Shown piece by piece: positions 40,235 through 47,991 of a stretch of DNA of 64,000 nucleotides (position 1 is its first letter; each line of letters begins with the position of its first letter). Where the stretch lies: the NCBI RefSeq assembly GCF_005503365.1, contig NZ_SCML01000016.1, positions 43,547-107,546 of the forward strand, read 5' to 3'. The DNA is from Hydrogenophaga sp. 2FB (GTDB taxonomy: Bacteria > Pseudomonadota > Gammaproteobacteria > Burkholderiales > Burkholderiaceae_C). Made by a program: the position numbers and the translations under genes. The notes below the pieces were generated by a model. The model was not told the origin of the DNA and did not search any database. It worked only from the letters and a program-made list of their open reading frames with translations.

Positions 40235-41191
40235 CTAGGGCTGTGGGTTGCGCGCCCCGCGCGAGGGGTGCCGGCGCACGAAGTCCATCGCGTTCTCCAC
40301 GAAGCTCGCGGCGGCCGGCGACATGGCGCGGTTGGCCAGGCGGTAGATGCTCACCTCGCGGTAGAACGCCGGCGCTTCCAGCGGCACCATGTGCAGGCCG
40401 TGCGCGCGCACCAGGGATTCGGAATACGTCGGGCAAGCCGTCAAACCCAGGCCCGCGGCCACGAGGCCCATGGCCGTCGTGAGGTACGAGACCTCCATGG
40501 CCGGTGGCGAGAGGATGGCGCGCGCGGCCGCGTCGCCTTCGCCTTGCAACTCCGGCAGCACGCGGCGCACGAAGTCGCGCGTGGGCGCGATGAAGGGCCA
40601 GGGACCGAGCTCGTTCCAGCGCACGCGTTTGCGTTTGCGCAGCGGGTGGTCTTCGGGGCAGACCAGCCAGTGGCGGTCTTCCAGCAGCGCGTGGCGCTCC
40701 AGCGCCAGTTCACCGGCCTCGCCATCGCTGCCGGGCCCACGGTCCGGGCCGATGGCCAGCTCGGCCTCACCCTCGTGCAGCGTGGCCAGCAGGTGCTCGG
40801 GCGGTGTGTCGGTCAGGCGCACCTCCACGTCCGGGTAACGGCGGCGCCAGTCGGCCACCAGGCGCGGCAGCAGCGTGCAGGCCATGAGCTGCGGGGCCGC
40901 GAGGCGCAATACGCCGCGCCGCTTGTCCCGCAGCCCGCTCACATTGGCCACGGCGCCGGCCAGGTCGGCCAGCATGCGGCGCACGGCGGGCTGCAGCTCG
41001 GCGCCGGCCTCGGTCAGGGAGACGCGGCGCGTGCTGCGGTCGAACAGGCGCACGCCGAGTTCGCGCTCCATCTCGCGCACCAGCACGCTCAAGGCCGACT
41101 GGGTCAGGTGCAGTTGGCGCGAGGCTTCGGTGAAGCTGCCGGCATCGGCCACCGCCACGAAGGCCCGCAGTTGGCGCAGGGTCAGATTCAT
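40235..41191 (-). CDS. LysR-family transcriptional regulator
   Basis: A 318-residue LysR-type regulator. The HTH lies at residues 5-63 (LRQLRAFVAVADAGSFTEAS, TQSALSVLVREMERELGVRL), followed by the two-lobed effector domain (MACTLLPRLVADWRRRYPDV, GLTACPTYSESLV). It is divergent from the MHS-transporter operon across 95 bp containing a 16-bp dyad, so that operon is the probable target, with a pathway intermediate as co-inducer. The ATG is 41191. The downstream DUF2946-like gene is only 11 bp away and may be co-transcribed. Confidence 0.92.
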   Translation of the reverse strand: MNLTLRQLRAFVAVADAGSFTEASRQLHLTQSALSVLVREMERELGVRLFDRSTRRVSLTEAGAELQPAVRRMLADLAGAVANVSGLRDKRRGVLRLAAPQLMACTLLPRLVADWRRRYPDVEVRLTDTPPEHLLATLHEGEAELAIGPDRGPGSDGEAGELALERHALLEDRHWLVCPEDHPLRKRKRVRWNELGPWPFIAPTRDFVRRVLPELQGEGDAAARAILSPPAMEVSYLTTAMGLVAAGLGLTACPTYSESLVRAHGLHMVPLEAPAFYREVSIYRLANRAMSPAAASFVENAMDFVRRHPSRGARNPQP

Positions 41192-41199
41192 ATGGTCTC

Positions 41200-41215
41200 T
41201 TCATGAATGCATGAA
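41200..41215. promoter_or_regulatory. LysR-type operator dyad
   Basis: TTCATG-AATG-CATGAA is a 16-bp inverted repeat just upstream of the lysR ATG, in the spacer shared with the divergent MHS-transporter operon. Its T-N14-A form fits LysR recognition sites. Binding by the neighbouring LysR is inferred. Confidence 0.5.
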
Positions 41216-41286
41216 ATCATTTCGATTGCATCATAAAAGCGATGGGCTTGTAATCGCCGGCACGTTCCAACAAAGGAGACAAATCC

Positions 41287-42627
41287 ATGGCCATCACCCA
41301 CGAGGCCGCGCGGCAAGCGCCCTCTTCTTCCCACGCGCCGTCCGCCGACGGCACCTCCGCCAAATCGGCCCGCACGGTGGCCATCGCCTGCCTGATCGGC
41401 GCCACCATCGAGTGGTTCGATTTCTTCATCTACGGCACCGCCGCCGCGCTGATCTTCAGCACGCAGTTCTTCCCGAAGTTCTCGCCCGTGGCGGCCACGC
41501 TCGCGGCGTTCAGCACCTTCGCCATCGGCTTCTTCGCGCGCCCCATCGGCGGCATCGTGATGGGCCACTTCGGTGACCGCATCGGCCGCAAGGCGATGCT
41601 GGTGCTCTCGCTGTTGATGATGGGCATCGGCACCTTCGCCATCGGCCTGTTGCCGACCTACGCGCAGATCGGCCTGGCCGCGCCCGTGCTGCTGGTGCTG
41701 CTGCGCCTGTGCCAGGGTTTTGGCGTGGGCGGCGAGTGGAGCGGCGCGATCCTGATGGCGGTGGAACACGCGCCACCGGACAAGCGCGGCTTCTACGGCG
41801 GCTTCCCGCAACTGGGCGTGGCCGCCGGCCTCGTGCTGGCCAACACCGTGTTCCTGGTGATCGGCTGGCTGCTGACCGAAGAGCAGTTCCAGGCCTGGGG
41901 CTGGCGCCTGCCGTTCCTCTTCAGCATCGTGCTGGTGGCGGTGGGCCTGTATGTGCGCCACAAGGTGAGCGAGAGCCCGATCTTCGAAGAGGCGCAGCGC
42001 CGTGGCAAGGCCGCGCGCTCGCCGCTGAAGGAAGTGCTGAAGAACCACAAGAAGCCGGTGTTCATCGCCGCGCTGGCCTGCCTGGCGCAGAACGGCATGG
42101 GCTATGTGGTGCTGGTGTACGTGCTGAACTACGGCATCACGCAACTGGGCCTCACGCGCTCGACGATGCTGGGCTTCATCATCATCGCCAACATCCTGGA
42201 GATCTTCGCCACGCTGTACTTCGCCAGCCTGTCCGACCGCATCGGCCGCCGCAAGGTGTTCCTGATGGGCACCGGCGCGGGCGTGCTGTGGGCGTTGGCT
42301 TTCTTCCCGATCGTGGACACCGCCGTGCCGGCGCTGGTGCTGCTGGCCATCGTGGTGGCGCGCCTGTGCATCGCCGCGATGTACGGCCCCATGGCCGCGT
42401 TGTTCTGCGAGCTGTTCGAGCCTTCGGTGCGCTTCAGCGGCACGTCGCTGGGTTACCAGGCCGGCTCCATCGTGGGCGGCGCGCTGGCGCCCTTCATCGC
42501 GACGCTGCTGTTCGTCTCCACCGGCACGTCCATGTCGATCTCGCTCTACATGGCCGGGCTGTGTCTGATCAGCTTCATCGCGATCTACAGCATTGCCGAA
42601 ACGCACGTGAACAGGCCCGCCCGATGA
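41287..42627 (+). CDS. MHS-family MFS transporter
   Basis: A 446-residue metabolite:H+ symporter (MHS subgroup of MFS, like ProP, ShiA or KgtP) with 12 helices. Seen: GATIEWFDFFIYGTAAALIF (characteristic start), GHFGDRIGRKAMLVLSLLMM (motif A), RLCQGFGVGGEWSGAILMAV, and SDRIGRRKVFLMGTGAGVLW (second-half motif A). It would bring in a carboxylate or similar acid. It is the first gene of a rightward catabolic operon controlled by the divergent LysR, and its stop overlaps the flavoprotein start. The substrate is unknown. Confidence 0.92.
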   Translation: MAITHEAARQAPSSSHAPSADGTSAKSARTVAIACLIGATIEWFDFFIYGTAAALIFSTQFFPKFSPVAATLAAFSTFAIGFFARPIGGIVMGHFGDRIGRKAMLVLSLLMMGIGTFAIGLLPTYAQIGLAAPVLLVLLRLCQGFGVGGEWSGAILMAVEHAPPDKRGFYGGFPQLGVAAGLVLANTVFLVIGWLLTEEQFQAWGWRLPFLFSIVLVAVGLYVRHKVSESPIFEEAQRRGKAARSPLKEVLKNHKKPVFIAALACLAQNGMGYVVLVYVLNYGITQLGLTRSTMLGFIIIANILEIFATLYFASLSDRIGRRKVFLMGTGAGVLWALAFFPIVDTAVPALVLLAIVVARLCIAAMYGPMAALFCELFEPSVRFSGTSLGYQAGSIVGGALAPFIATLLFVSTGTSMSISLYMAGLCLISFIAIYSIAETHVNRPAR

Positions 42628-44333
42628 GCGAGGCAAGGCCCGACCGCGTGGACTGCGACCTGCTCGTGGTCGGCTCCGGCGCCGCGGGCATGGCGGCGGC
42701 GATCACGGCGAAGCTGCATGGGCTGGACGTGGTCCTGGTGGAAAAGGCCGAGGTGTTCGGTGGCACCACCGCGCTCTCGGGCGGTGGGCTCTGGGTGCCG
42801 GGCAATCCGGTGTCCGAGCGGCTGGGCCTGAAGGATTCGCGCGCTGCAGCGCGCGAGTACATGGCGGTCGAAGCGGGTGAGTTCAGTCGGCCCGACATGG
42901 CCGAGGCTTTCCTCGAACACGGCCCGGCCATGGTCTCGTTCTTTGAAGACAAGACCGCCGTGCGCTTCGTGCCCGCGCCGCTGTTCCCCGACTACCACCC
43001 CGGCCAACCCGGCGCTTCGCAAGGTGGCCGCACGCTGTACGCCGCGCCCTACGACGGCCGCGAACTCGGCGCGCGGGTGAAGGCCTTGCGCCCGCCGCTG
43101 CAGGAGATGACGCTGTTCGGCCTGGTGACCGTGTCGGGCGACGAGGTGCGGCACTTTCTCAACGCCACGCGCTCGCTGCGTTCCGCGCGCTACGTGGCCG
43201 GCGTGTTCCTGCGCCACCTGCGCGACACGCTGCGCCATGGCCGCGGCATGCGGCTCACCAATGGCAACGCGCTGGCCGCGCGGCTGGCGCGCAGCGTGTT
43301 CGACCTGGAAATTCCTTTGTGGCTAAACGCGCCGGTGCTGTCGCTGACGCAGGACGGTGCGCGCACGAGCGGCGCGATCGTCCGCCACGAAGGACGCGAT
43401 GTGCGCGTGCAGGCGCGTCGCGGCGTGGTGCTGGCCTGTGGCGGTTTCCCGCAGGACCGCGCGCGCCAACGCCAGCTGTTCCCGCACGTGCGCCAAGGCG
43501 GCGCGCACCATTCGCCAGCGCCCGTGGGCAACACGGGCGATGGCCTCGCGTTCGGCGAGCAAGCCGGTGGGCGCGTCGACACGCACCTGGCGCACCCGGC
43601 CGCCTGGGCCGTGTTCTCCCGCGTGCCGCGCAAGGACGGCAGCGTGGGCGTGTACCCGCACTTCATCGACCGCGCCAAGCCCGGCATGATCGCCATCGAC
43701 GCGAAGGGCCAGCGCTTCGTCAACGAGTCCGACTCGTACCACGACGTGATCGCCGCCGCGCTGCGATCGGCCGCGCCCGATGGCCGAGGCCTGTACCTGC
43801 TGTGCGACCACCGCGCGATCCGCCAGTACGGCCTGGGGTTCGTCAAACCGTTTCCCATGCCGCTGGGCAGCGACCTGCGCAACGGCTATCTCAAACGCGG
43901 CCGCACGCTGGCCGAGCTGGCGCAACAGATCGGCGTGGACCCGGCCGCCTTGCAAGCCACGGTGAAACGCTACAACACCGAGGCCCAGCACGGGCGCGAC
44001 CCCTTGTTCGGCAAAGGCGGCAACGCTTACAACCGCTTCAACGGCGACCCGTCGTGGCCCGGCCCCAACCCCTGCGTGGCGCCGGTGCAGGACGCGCCGT
44101 TCTACGCCGTCGAACTGGTGGTGGGCGACCTCGGCACCTTCGCGGGTCTGCGCACCGATGCGCACGCGCGCGTGCTCGATGCCGACGAGCAACCCATCCC
44201 GGGCCTGTACGCGGCCGGCAACGACATGGCCAGCATCATGGGCGGCAACTACCCCGGCGGCGGCATCACGCTGGGGCCCGCCATGACCTTCGGCTACATC
44301 GCGGGCCTCCACGCGGCTTCCAACCTTGCATAA
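42624..44333 (+). CDS. FAD-dependent oxidoreductase (KstD/fumarate-reductase flavoprotein-like)
   Basis: A 569-residue flavoprotein of the fumarate reductase / 3-ketosteroid delta1-dehydrogenase group. The N-terminal FAD Rossmann fold has VVGSGAAGMAAAITAKLHG and VEKAEVFGGTTALSGGGLWV. A substrate-domain segment has YHPGQPGASQGGRTLYA, and the C-terminal FAD site has YPGGGITLGPAMTFG. ATG at 42624 overlaps the transporter stop (ATGA). It would catalyse alpha,beta-dehydrogenation of a ketone-containing ring or acid, or a related reduction. Steroid specificity is not implied. The transporter and three downstream genes support a catabolic operon. Confidence 0.88.
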   Translation: MSEARPDRVDCDLLVVGSGAAGMAAAITAKLHGLDVVLVEKAEVFGGTTALSGGGLWVPGNPVSERLGLKDSRAAAREYMAVEAGEFSRPDMAEAFLEHGPAMVSFFEDKTAVRFVPAPLFPDYHPGQPGASQGGRTLYAAPYDGRELGARVKALRPPLQEMTLFGLVTVSGDEVRHFLNATRSLRSARYVAGVFLRHLRDTLRHGRGMRLTNGNALAARLARSVFDLEIPLWLNAPVLSLTQDGARTSGAIVRHEGRDVRVQARRGVVLACGGFPQDRARQRQLFPHVRQGGAHHSPAPVGNTGDGLAFGEQAGGRVDTHLAHPAAWAVFSRVPRKDGSVGVYPHFIDRAKPGMIAIDAKGQRFVNESDSYHDVIAAALRSAAPDGRGLYLLCDHRAIRQYGLGFVKPFPMPLGSDLRNGYLKRGRTLAELAQQIGVDPAALQATVKRYNTEAQHGRDPLFGKGGNAYNRFNGDPSWPGPNPCVAPVQDAPFYAVELVVGDLGTFAGLRTDAHARVLDADEQPIPGLYAAGNDMASIMGGNYPGGGITLGPAMTFGYIAGLHAASNLA

Positions 44334-44337
44334 GCAC

Positions 44338-44889
44338 ATGAACAACGACCACCCCGCCGCCATCCACGGCTTGCACCATTTCGCCTGGCGCTGCCGCGAC
44401 ACCGAAGAGACCCGCCACTTCTACGAAGACCTGCTGGGCCTGCCACTGGTGCACGTGATCAAGGCCGACCACGTGCCCAGCACCGGCGAGTACTGCCCCT
44501 ACGTGCACATCTTCTTCGCCATGCGCGACGGCTCGTTCATCGCGTTCTTCGACCTTGGCGACGATGTGGTCGCCCTGCCCTCGCCCAACACGCCTTCGTG
44601 GGTCAACCACATCGCGCTGCGTGTGGACTCGGTGGACGCGCTGCTGGCCGCGAAGGCGCGCCTGCAAGCGGCCGGTGTGGAGGTGCTCGGCTTGACGGAC
44701 CACCACATCATCCAGTCGATCTATTTCTTCGACCCCAACGGCCTGCGCGTGGAACTCACCACGCCCTCGGTGTCGCAAGCGGAGATGGACGCGCACGCGC
44801 GCCATGCGCATGCCGACCTGCAGGACTGGGCGGTGCGCAAGGCCGGTCTGCGCGCACAACGCAACATCCAAGAGAACGCCCATGGCTGA
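44338..44889 (+). CDS. VOC-family protein (glyoxalase/extradiol-dioxygenase-like)
   Basis: A 183-residue vicinal-oxygen-chelate protein made of two beta-alpha-beta-beta-beta modules. The first has HGLHHFAWRCRDTEETRHFY with a metal His, then VHIFFAMRDGSFIAFFD. The second has WVNHIALRVDSVDALLAA and FFDPNGLRVELTT, giving the second His and the Glu ligand. It may act as an isomerase, hydrolase or dioxygenase. The start is ATG 44338, 4 bp after the flavoprotein stop; the in-frame TTG at 44326 is less likely. The stop overlaps the next gene by 8 bp. Confidence 0.85.
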   Translation: MNNDHPAAIHGLHHFAWRCRDTEETRHFYEDLLGLPLVHVIKADHVPSTGEYCPYVHIFFAMRDGSFIAFFDLGDDVVALPSPNTPSWVNHIALRVDSVDALLAAKARLQAAGVEVLGLTDHHIIQSIYFFDPNGLRVELTTPSVSQAEMDAHARHAHADLQDWAVRKAGLRAQRNIQENAHG

Positions 44890-46039
44890 CGAAAGCATCC
44901 TGCCCGAGCTGCGCCTGGTCGCGATCGACGTCAAACCCGGTGCGGCGCTGGAGAGCCAGTCGGGTCTGCAGATGCTGCGCCCGCGCATCTACGGCGCCTG
45001 GCGCGCGCCGGCCGGGCGCAAGAAGATCGCGGCCATCGTCATGCACCCGGCGAGCAACTTCATGGGGCACTATCTGATCGGCCCACTGGCCGCGCGCGGC
45101 ATCGCCTGCATGGGCCTGAACTCGCGCTACACCGGCAACGACACGGTGCTGCTGATGGAGCGTGTGATTCAAGACCTGGGCGCTGGCGTGCGCTACCTGC
45201 GCGAGCAGGGCTACGAACGCGTGGTGCTGATCGGCAACTCGGGCGGCGCGGCGCTCGCTTCGTTCTATCAGGCGCAGGCCGAGCAACTCACCGCCACGCA
45301 CTTCGCCGACGGCGACCCCACGCACCTGCACGCCAGCGACCTGCCGCCCGTGGACGGCATCGCGCTGTGCGCGGCGCACCTGGGTCGCTCGCGTTTGCTG
45401 CGCGACTGGATCGACCCGGCCGTGACCGACGAGCACGACCCGATGTCGCTCGACCCCGAGCTGGACATGTACGACAAGCGCCACGGCCCGCCGTACAGCG
45501 CCGAGTTCCTCGCGCGCTTCAGCCAGGCGCAGCAGGCGCGGCTGGACCGCATCGAACGCTGGGCACTGGATCGCCTGCAGCAGTTGCGCAGCACACCGGG
45601 CGCGCCGCGCGACCAGGCTTTCATCGTCTACCGCACGCACGCCGACCCGCGCTGTGTGGACCTGTCGCTGGACCCGAACGATCGTGCCCTGGGCAGCGTC
45701 TGGGGCAGCGGGGCGGATGGTGCGCGCCAGGTCAATTACTCGGCCAACGCCATGGGCCGCACCACCTCTCTTACGGCATTCCTGTCGCAATGGTCCTCGC
45801 GCTCGCAAGCCGACGGGCCGACCAACCTCGCGCGCACGAGCGTGCCGGCGCTGCTGCTGACTTACACGGCCGACCAGAGCACCTTCCCCAGCACGCGCGA
45901 TGCGTGGCTGCAAGCGGGCGGCGAACGCATCCACAACATCGACATCGTCGACGGCAACCACTACCTCGCGGGGCAGCCTGCGCTGGTGGAGACCGCCGCA
46001 GACCAACTGGCTGCGTGGTTGCACACGCGCTTTGGCTGA
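44882..46039 (+). CDS. Alpha/beta hydrolase
   Basis: A 385-residue alpha/beta-hydrolase-fold enzyme. The nucleophile elbow GNSGGAAL gives the Ser. A late Asp (TYTADQSTFPS) and His (VDGNHYLAG) complete a Ser-Asp-His triad. The N-terminal strand region is KIAAIVMHPASNFMGHYLIG. A lid-like insertion of about 120 residues sits between the elbow and the Asp. It would hydrolyse an ester, lactone or C-C bond in the pathway of the operon. It starts at ATG 44882, 8 bp inside the VOC gene, and is followed 18 bp later by the MBL-fold gene. Confidence 0.86.
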   Translation: MADESILPELRLVAIDVKPGAALESQSGLQMLRPRIYGAWRAPAGRKKIAAIVMHPASNFMGHYLIGPLAARGIACMGLNSRYTGNDTVLLMERVIQDLGAGVRYLREQGYERVVLIGNSGGAALASFYQAQAEQLTATHFADGDPTHLHASDLPPVDGIALCAAHLGRSRLLRDWIDPAVTDEHDPMSLDPELDMYDKRHGPPYSAEFLARFSQAQQARLDRIERWALDRLQQLRSTPGAPRDQAFIVYRTHADPRCVDLSLDPNDRALGSVWGSGADGARQVNYSANAMGRTTSLTAFLSQWSSRSQADGPTNLARTSVPALLLTYTADQSTFPSTRDAWLQAGGERIHNIDIVDGNHYLAGQPALVETAADQLAAWLHTRFG

Positions 46040-46057
46040 TCCTCACCAAAAACCGAT

Positions 46058-47023
46058 ATGAACACCACGACCGCCCCCTCCTTCGCCTCCGCCTCCGACA
46101 CGCGCGAGCAGAAACCCCGCATCGAAGAACTCGCGCCCGACGTCTACGGCTACATCAGCGACTTCGACCCCAACTGCGGCTTCGTTGTCGGAGCTGAACA
46201 CGTGATCGTCATCGACACGCGCCCGACACCGCGCATGGCGCGCGGCTTTCTGGACGACATCCGCAGCGTCACCGACAAGCCGGTGAAGTTCATCGTGCTC
46301 ACGCACTACCACGCGGTGCGCGTGCTGGGCGCCAGCGCCTTTGGAGATGACGCAACGGTGATCGCCAGCAACGGCACGCTGGACTGGATCCGCACACGTG
46401 GCCAGGCCGATTTCGATTCAGAAGCGGGCCGCTTTCCGCGCCTGTTCCAGGGCATCGAAGAAATCCCTGGCCTCACGTTTCCCGCGATCAGCTTTGAGCG
46501 CGAGATGAGCCTGTGGACCGGCGGGCGTGAGCTGCGCCTGCAGTGCCTGGGGCGCGGCCACTCCAACGGCGACACCGTGGTGTGGCTGCCGGACTGCGGC
46601 GTGCTGTTCTCCGGCGACGTGGTGGAAAACCGCTGCGGCGTCTACGCGGGCGACGCCTACCTGCGCGACTGGCACGGCACGCTGAACGCCACCGCCGCAT
46701 TGAAACCCCGCGTGCTGGTGCCGGGGCGCGGCGCTGTGGTGCGCGGCGCGGCGGCGTGTGCCGAAGCGATCGCGACGACGCAGGACTTTCTGGGCACCTT
46801 GCTGGCGAGTGTGCAGGCCGGCATCGACGCCGGGGAAGACCTGCGCAGCTGCTTCGAACGCACCGACGCGGCCATGCGCCCGCGCTTCGGTGACTGGCCG
46901 GTGTTCCAGCACGTGCTGCCGTTCGACGTGTCCCGCGCCTGGGACGAGCTGCACGGCGTCGAACACCCGACGGTGTGGACAGCCGAGCGCGACCGGGAAC
47001 TGTGGGACACGCTGCGCGGCTGA
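46058..47023 (+). CDS. MBL-fold protein with altered metal motif
   Basis: A 321-residue metallo-beta-lactamase-fold protein. The usual HxHxDH Zn motif is HYHAVR (VLTHYHAVRVLGAS), and the usual VPGHG is VPGRGAVV, so three canonical metal ligands (Asp, His, His) are replaced. GHSNGDTVVWLPDCG and LFSGDVVENRCG keep the other His and the bridging Asp. It may bind one metal or use a different mechanism. It is the last gene of the LysR-linked operon, 18 bp after the hydrolase, and is followed by the IclR gene after 68 bp. Confidence 0.82.
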   Translation: MNTTTAPSFASASDTREQKPRIEELAPDVYGYISDFDPNCGFVVGAEHVIVIDTRPTPRMARGFLDDIRSVTDKPVKFIVLTHYHAVRVLGASAFGDDATVIASNGTLDWIRTRGQADFDSEAGRFPRLFQGIEEIPGLTFPAISFEREMSLWTGGRELRLQCLGRGHSNGDTVVWLPDCGVLFSGDVVENRCGVYAGDAYLRDWHGTLNATAALKPRVLVPGRGAVVRGAAACAEAIATTQDFLGTLLASVQAGIDAGEDLRSCFERTDAAMRPRFGDWPVFQHVLPFDVSRAWDELHGVEHPTVWTAERDRELWDTLRG

Positions 47024-47067
47024 ACCGCGCCCACCGCGTCACAGGTTGAGCAACAGGTTTTGAATGG

Positions 47068-47082
47068 GTGCGCACAGCGCAC
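47068..47082. promoter_or_regulatory. IclR-type operator 1 (before iclR)
   Basis: GTGCGC-ACA-GCGCAC is a 15-bp palindrome 9 bp before the iclR ATG. A second copy with 13 of 15 identical bases occurs at 47894-47908, before the operon downstream of iclR. The pairing argues for autoregulation and operon control by the same protein. Confidence 0.65.
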
Positions 47083-47091
47083 AATCGAAAC

Positions 47092-47865
47092 ATGACAACG
47101 ACCGACGAGACGCGCAACAAAGACCACATGGGCGGCCTCAAAAAAGGCATCCGCATCCTGGAGGCCTTCGACTCGATTCACACGCGCATGACGGTGACGG
47201 AGGCCGCGCTGCGGGTCGGCTTGAGCCCGGCCTCCGCGCGTCGCTGTCTCATCACGCTATGCGAGCTCGGCTATGCACAGACCGATGGCAAACGCTACTG
47301 GCTCGGCCATGGTGCCCTGCGCCTCAGCTATGCATACGCCTCCTCTACAAAGTTACCCCGATTGATTCAACCGGTGCTGGACGCCATGAGCGAACGCAGC
47401 CGGGAGTCGGCCAGTCTGGCCGTGTTGCTGGATGGCGCCGCGGTCATCGCCGCACGCTCCACCGCGCGCCGCACGCTGCGGATCGGCCTGGTCGTGGGTT
47501 CGCGCCTTCCCCTGTATTGCTCGGCCGCAGGTCGGGCGTTGCTCGCATCGTTGCCCGAGTCCGAGGCGGTGGCCATGCTGCGGGGGATGGAGCGACCGAA
47601 ACTCACCGTCAACACCGTCACCGACATCGACAAACTGAAGAAGGTGCTGGCGAACGTCCGGCAGACGGGTTATGCCGTGTGCGACGAGGAAATCGAAATC
47701 GGTGTGCGCTCCATCGCGGCGCCGCTGTTCAACACGGCGGGCGAGACCGTGGCATCGGTCAGCATTTCCACCCGCGCCGACCGCATGACGGTCAACGAGA
47801 TCGTGCAAGCCTACCTGCCCATCCTGAAAAAGAACCAGCTGTGGGCCCAAGCCCGGCTCACCTGA
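47092..47865 (+). CDS. IclR-family transcriptional regulator
   Basis: A 257-residue IclR-family regulator, of the PcaR/PobR/PcaU kind that control aromatic-acid operons. The N-terminal winged HTH is GGLKKGIRILEAFDSIHTRM and TVTEAALRVGLSPASARRCL. The GAF-like effector domain has RLPLYCSAAGRALLASLPES and a VCDEEIEIGVRSIAAPLFNT loop. ATG 47092 follows operator 1 by 9 bp; an upstream in-frame GTG at 47068 lies inside the operator and is less likely. The operon it probably controls (47992-51563) begins 127 bp downstream and also carries the operator. Confidence 0.92.
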   Translation: MTTTDETRNKDHMGGLKKGIRILEAFDSIHTRMTVTEAALRVGLSPASARRCLITLCELGYAQTDGKRYWLGHGALRLSYAYASSTKLPRLIQPVLDAMSERSRESASLAVLLDGAAVIAARSTARRTLRIGLVVGSRLPLYCSAAGRALLASLPESEAVAMLRGMERPKLTVNTVTDIDKLKKVLANVRQTGYAVCDEEIEIGVRSIAAPLFNTAGETVASVSISTRADRMTVNEIVQAYLPILKKNQLWAQARLT

Positions 47866-47893
47866 CACCAGCAGCGCGGCCGCCTCCGAGTTC

Positions 47894-47908
47894 GTGCGCA
47901 TAGCGCAG
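47894..47908. promoter_or_regulatory. IclR-type operator 2 (before the Bug/FAH operon)
   Basis: GTGCGCATAGCGCAG shares 13 of 15 bases with operator 1 at 47068 and sits 83 bp before the Bug ATG. An A/T-rich TATTCGATAGG follows, compatible with a promoter element. The two sites together support IclR control of this operon. Confidence 0.65.
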
Positions 47909-47991
47909 TATTCGATAGGCTCGAGTGGGGAACTCCAAAACAATGCGCAGACATCGCACGGATGGCCCTGCGATGAAAAGGAACGCCCACA

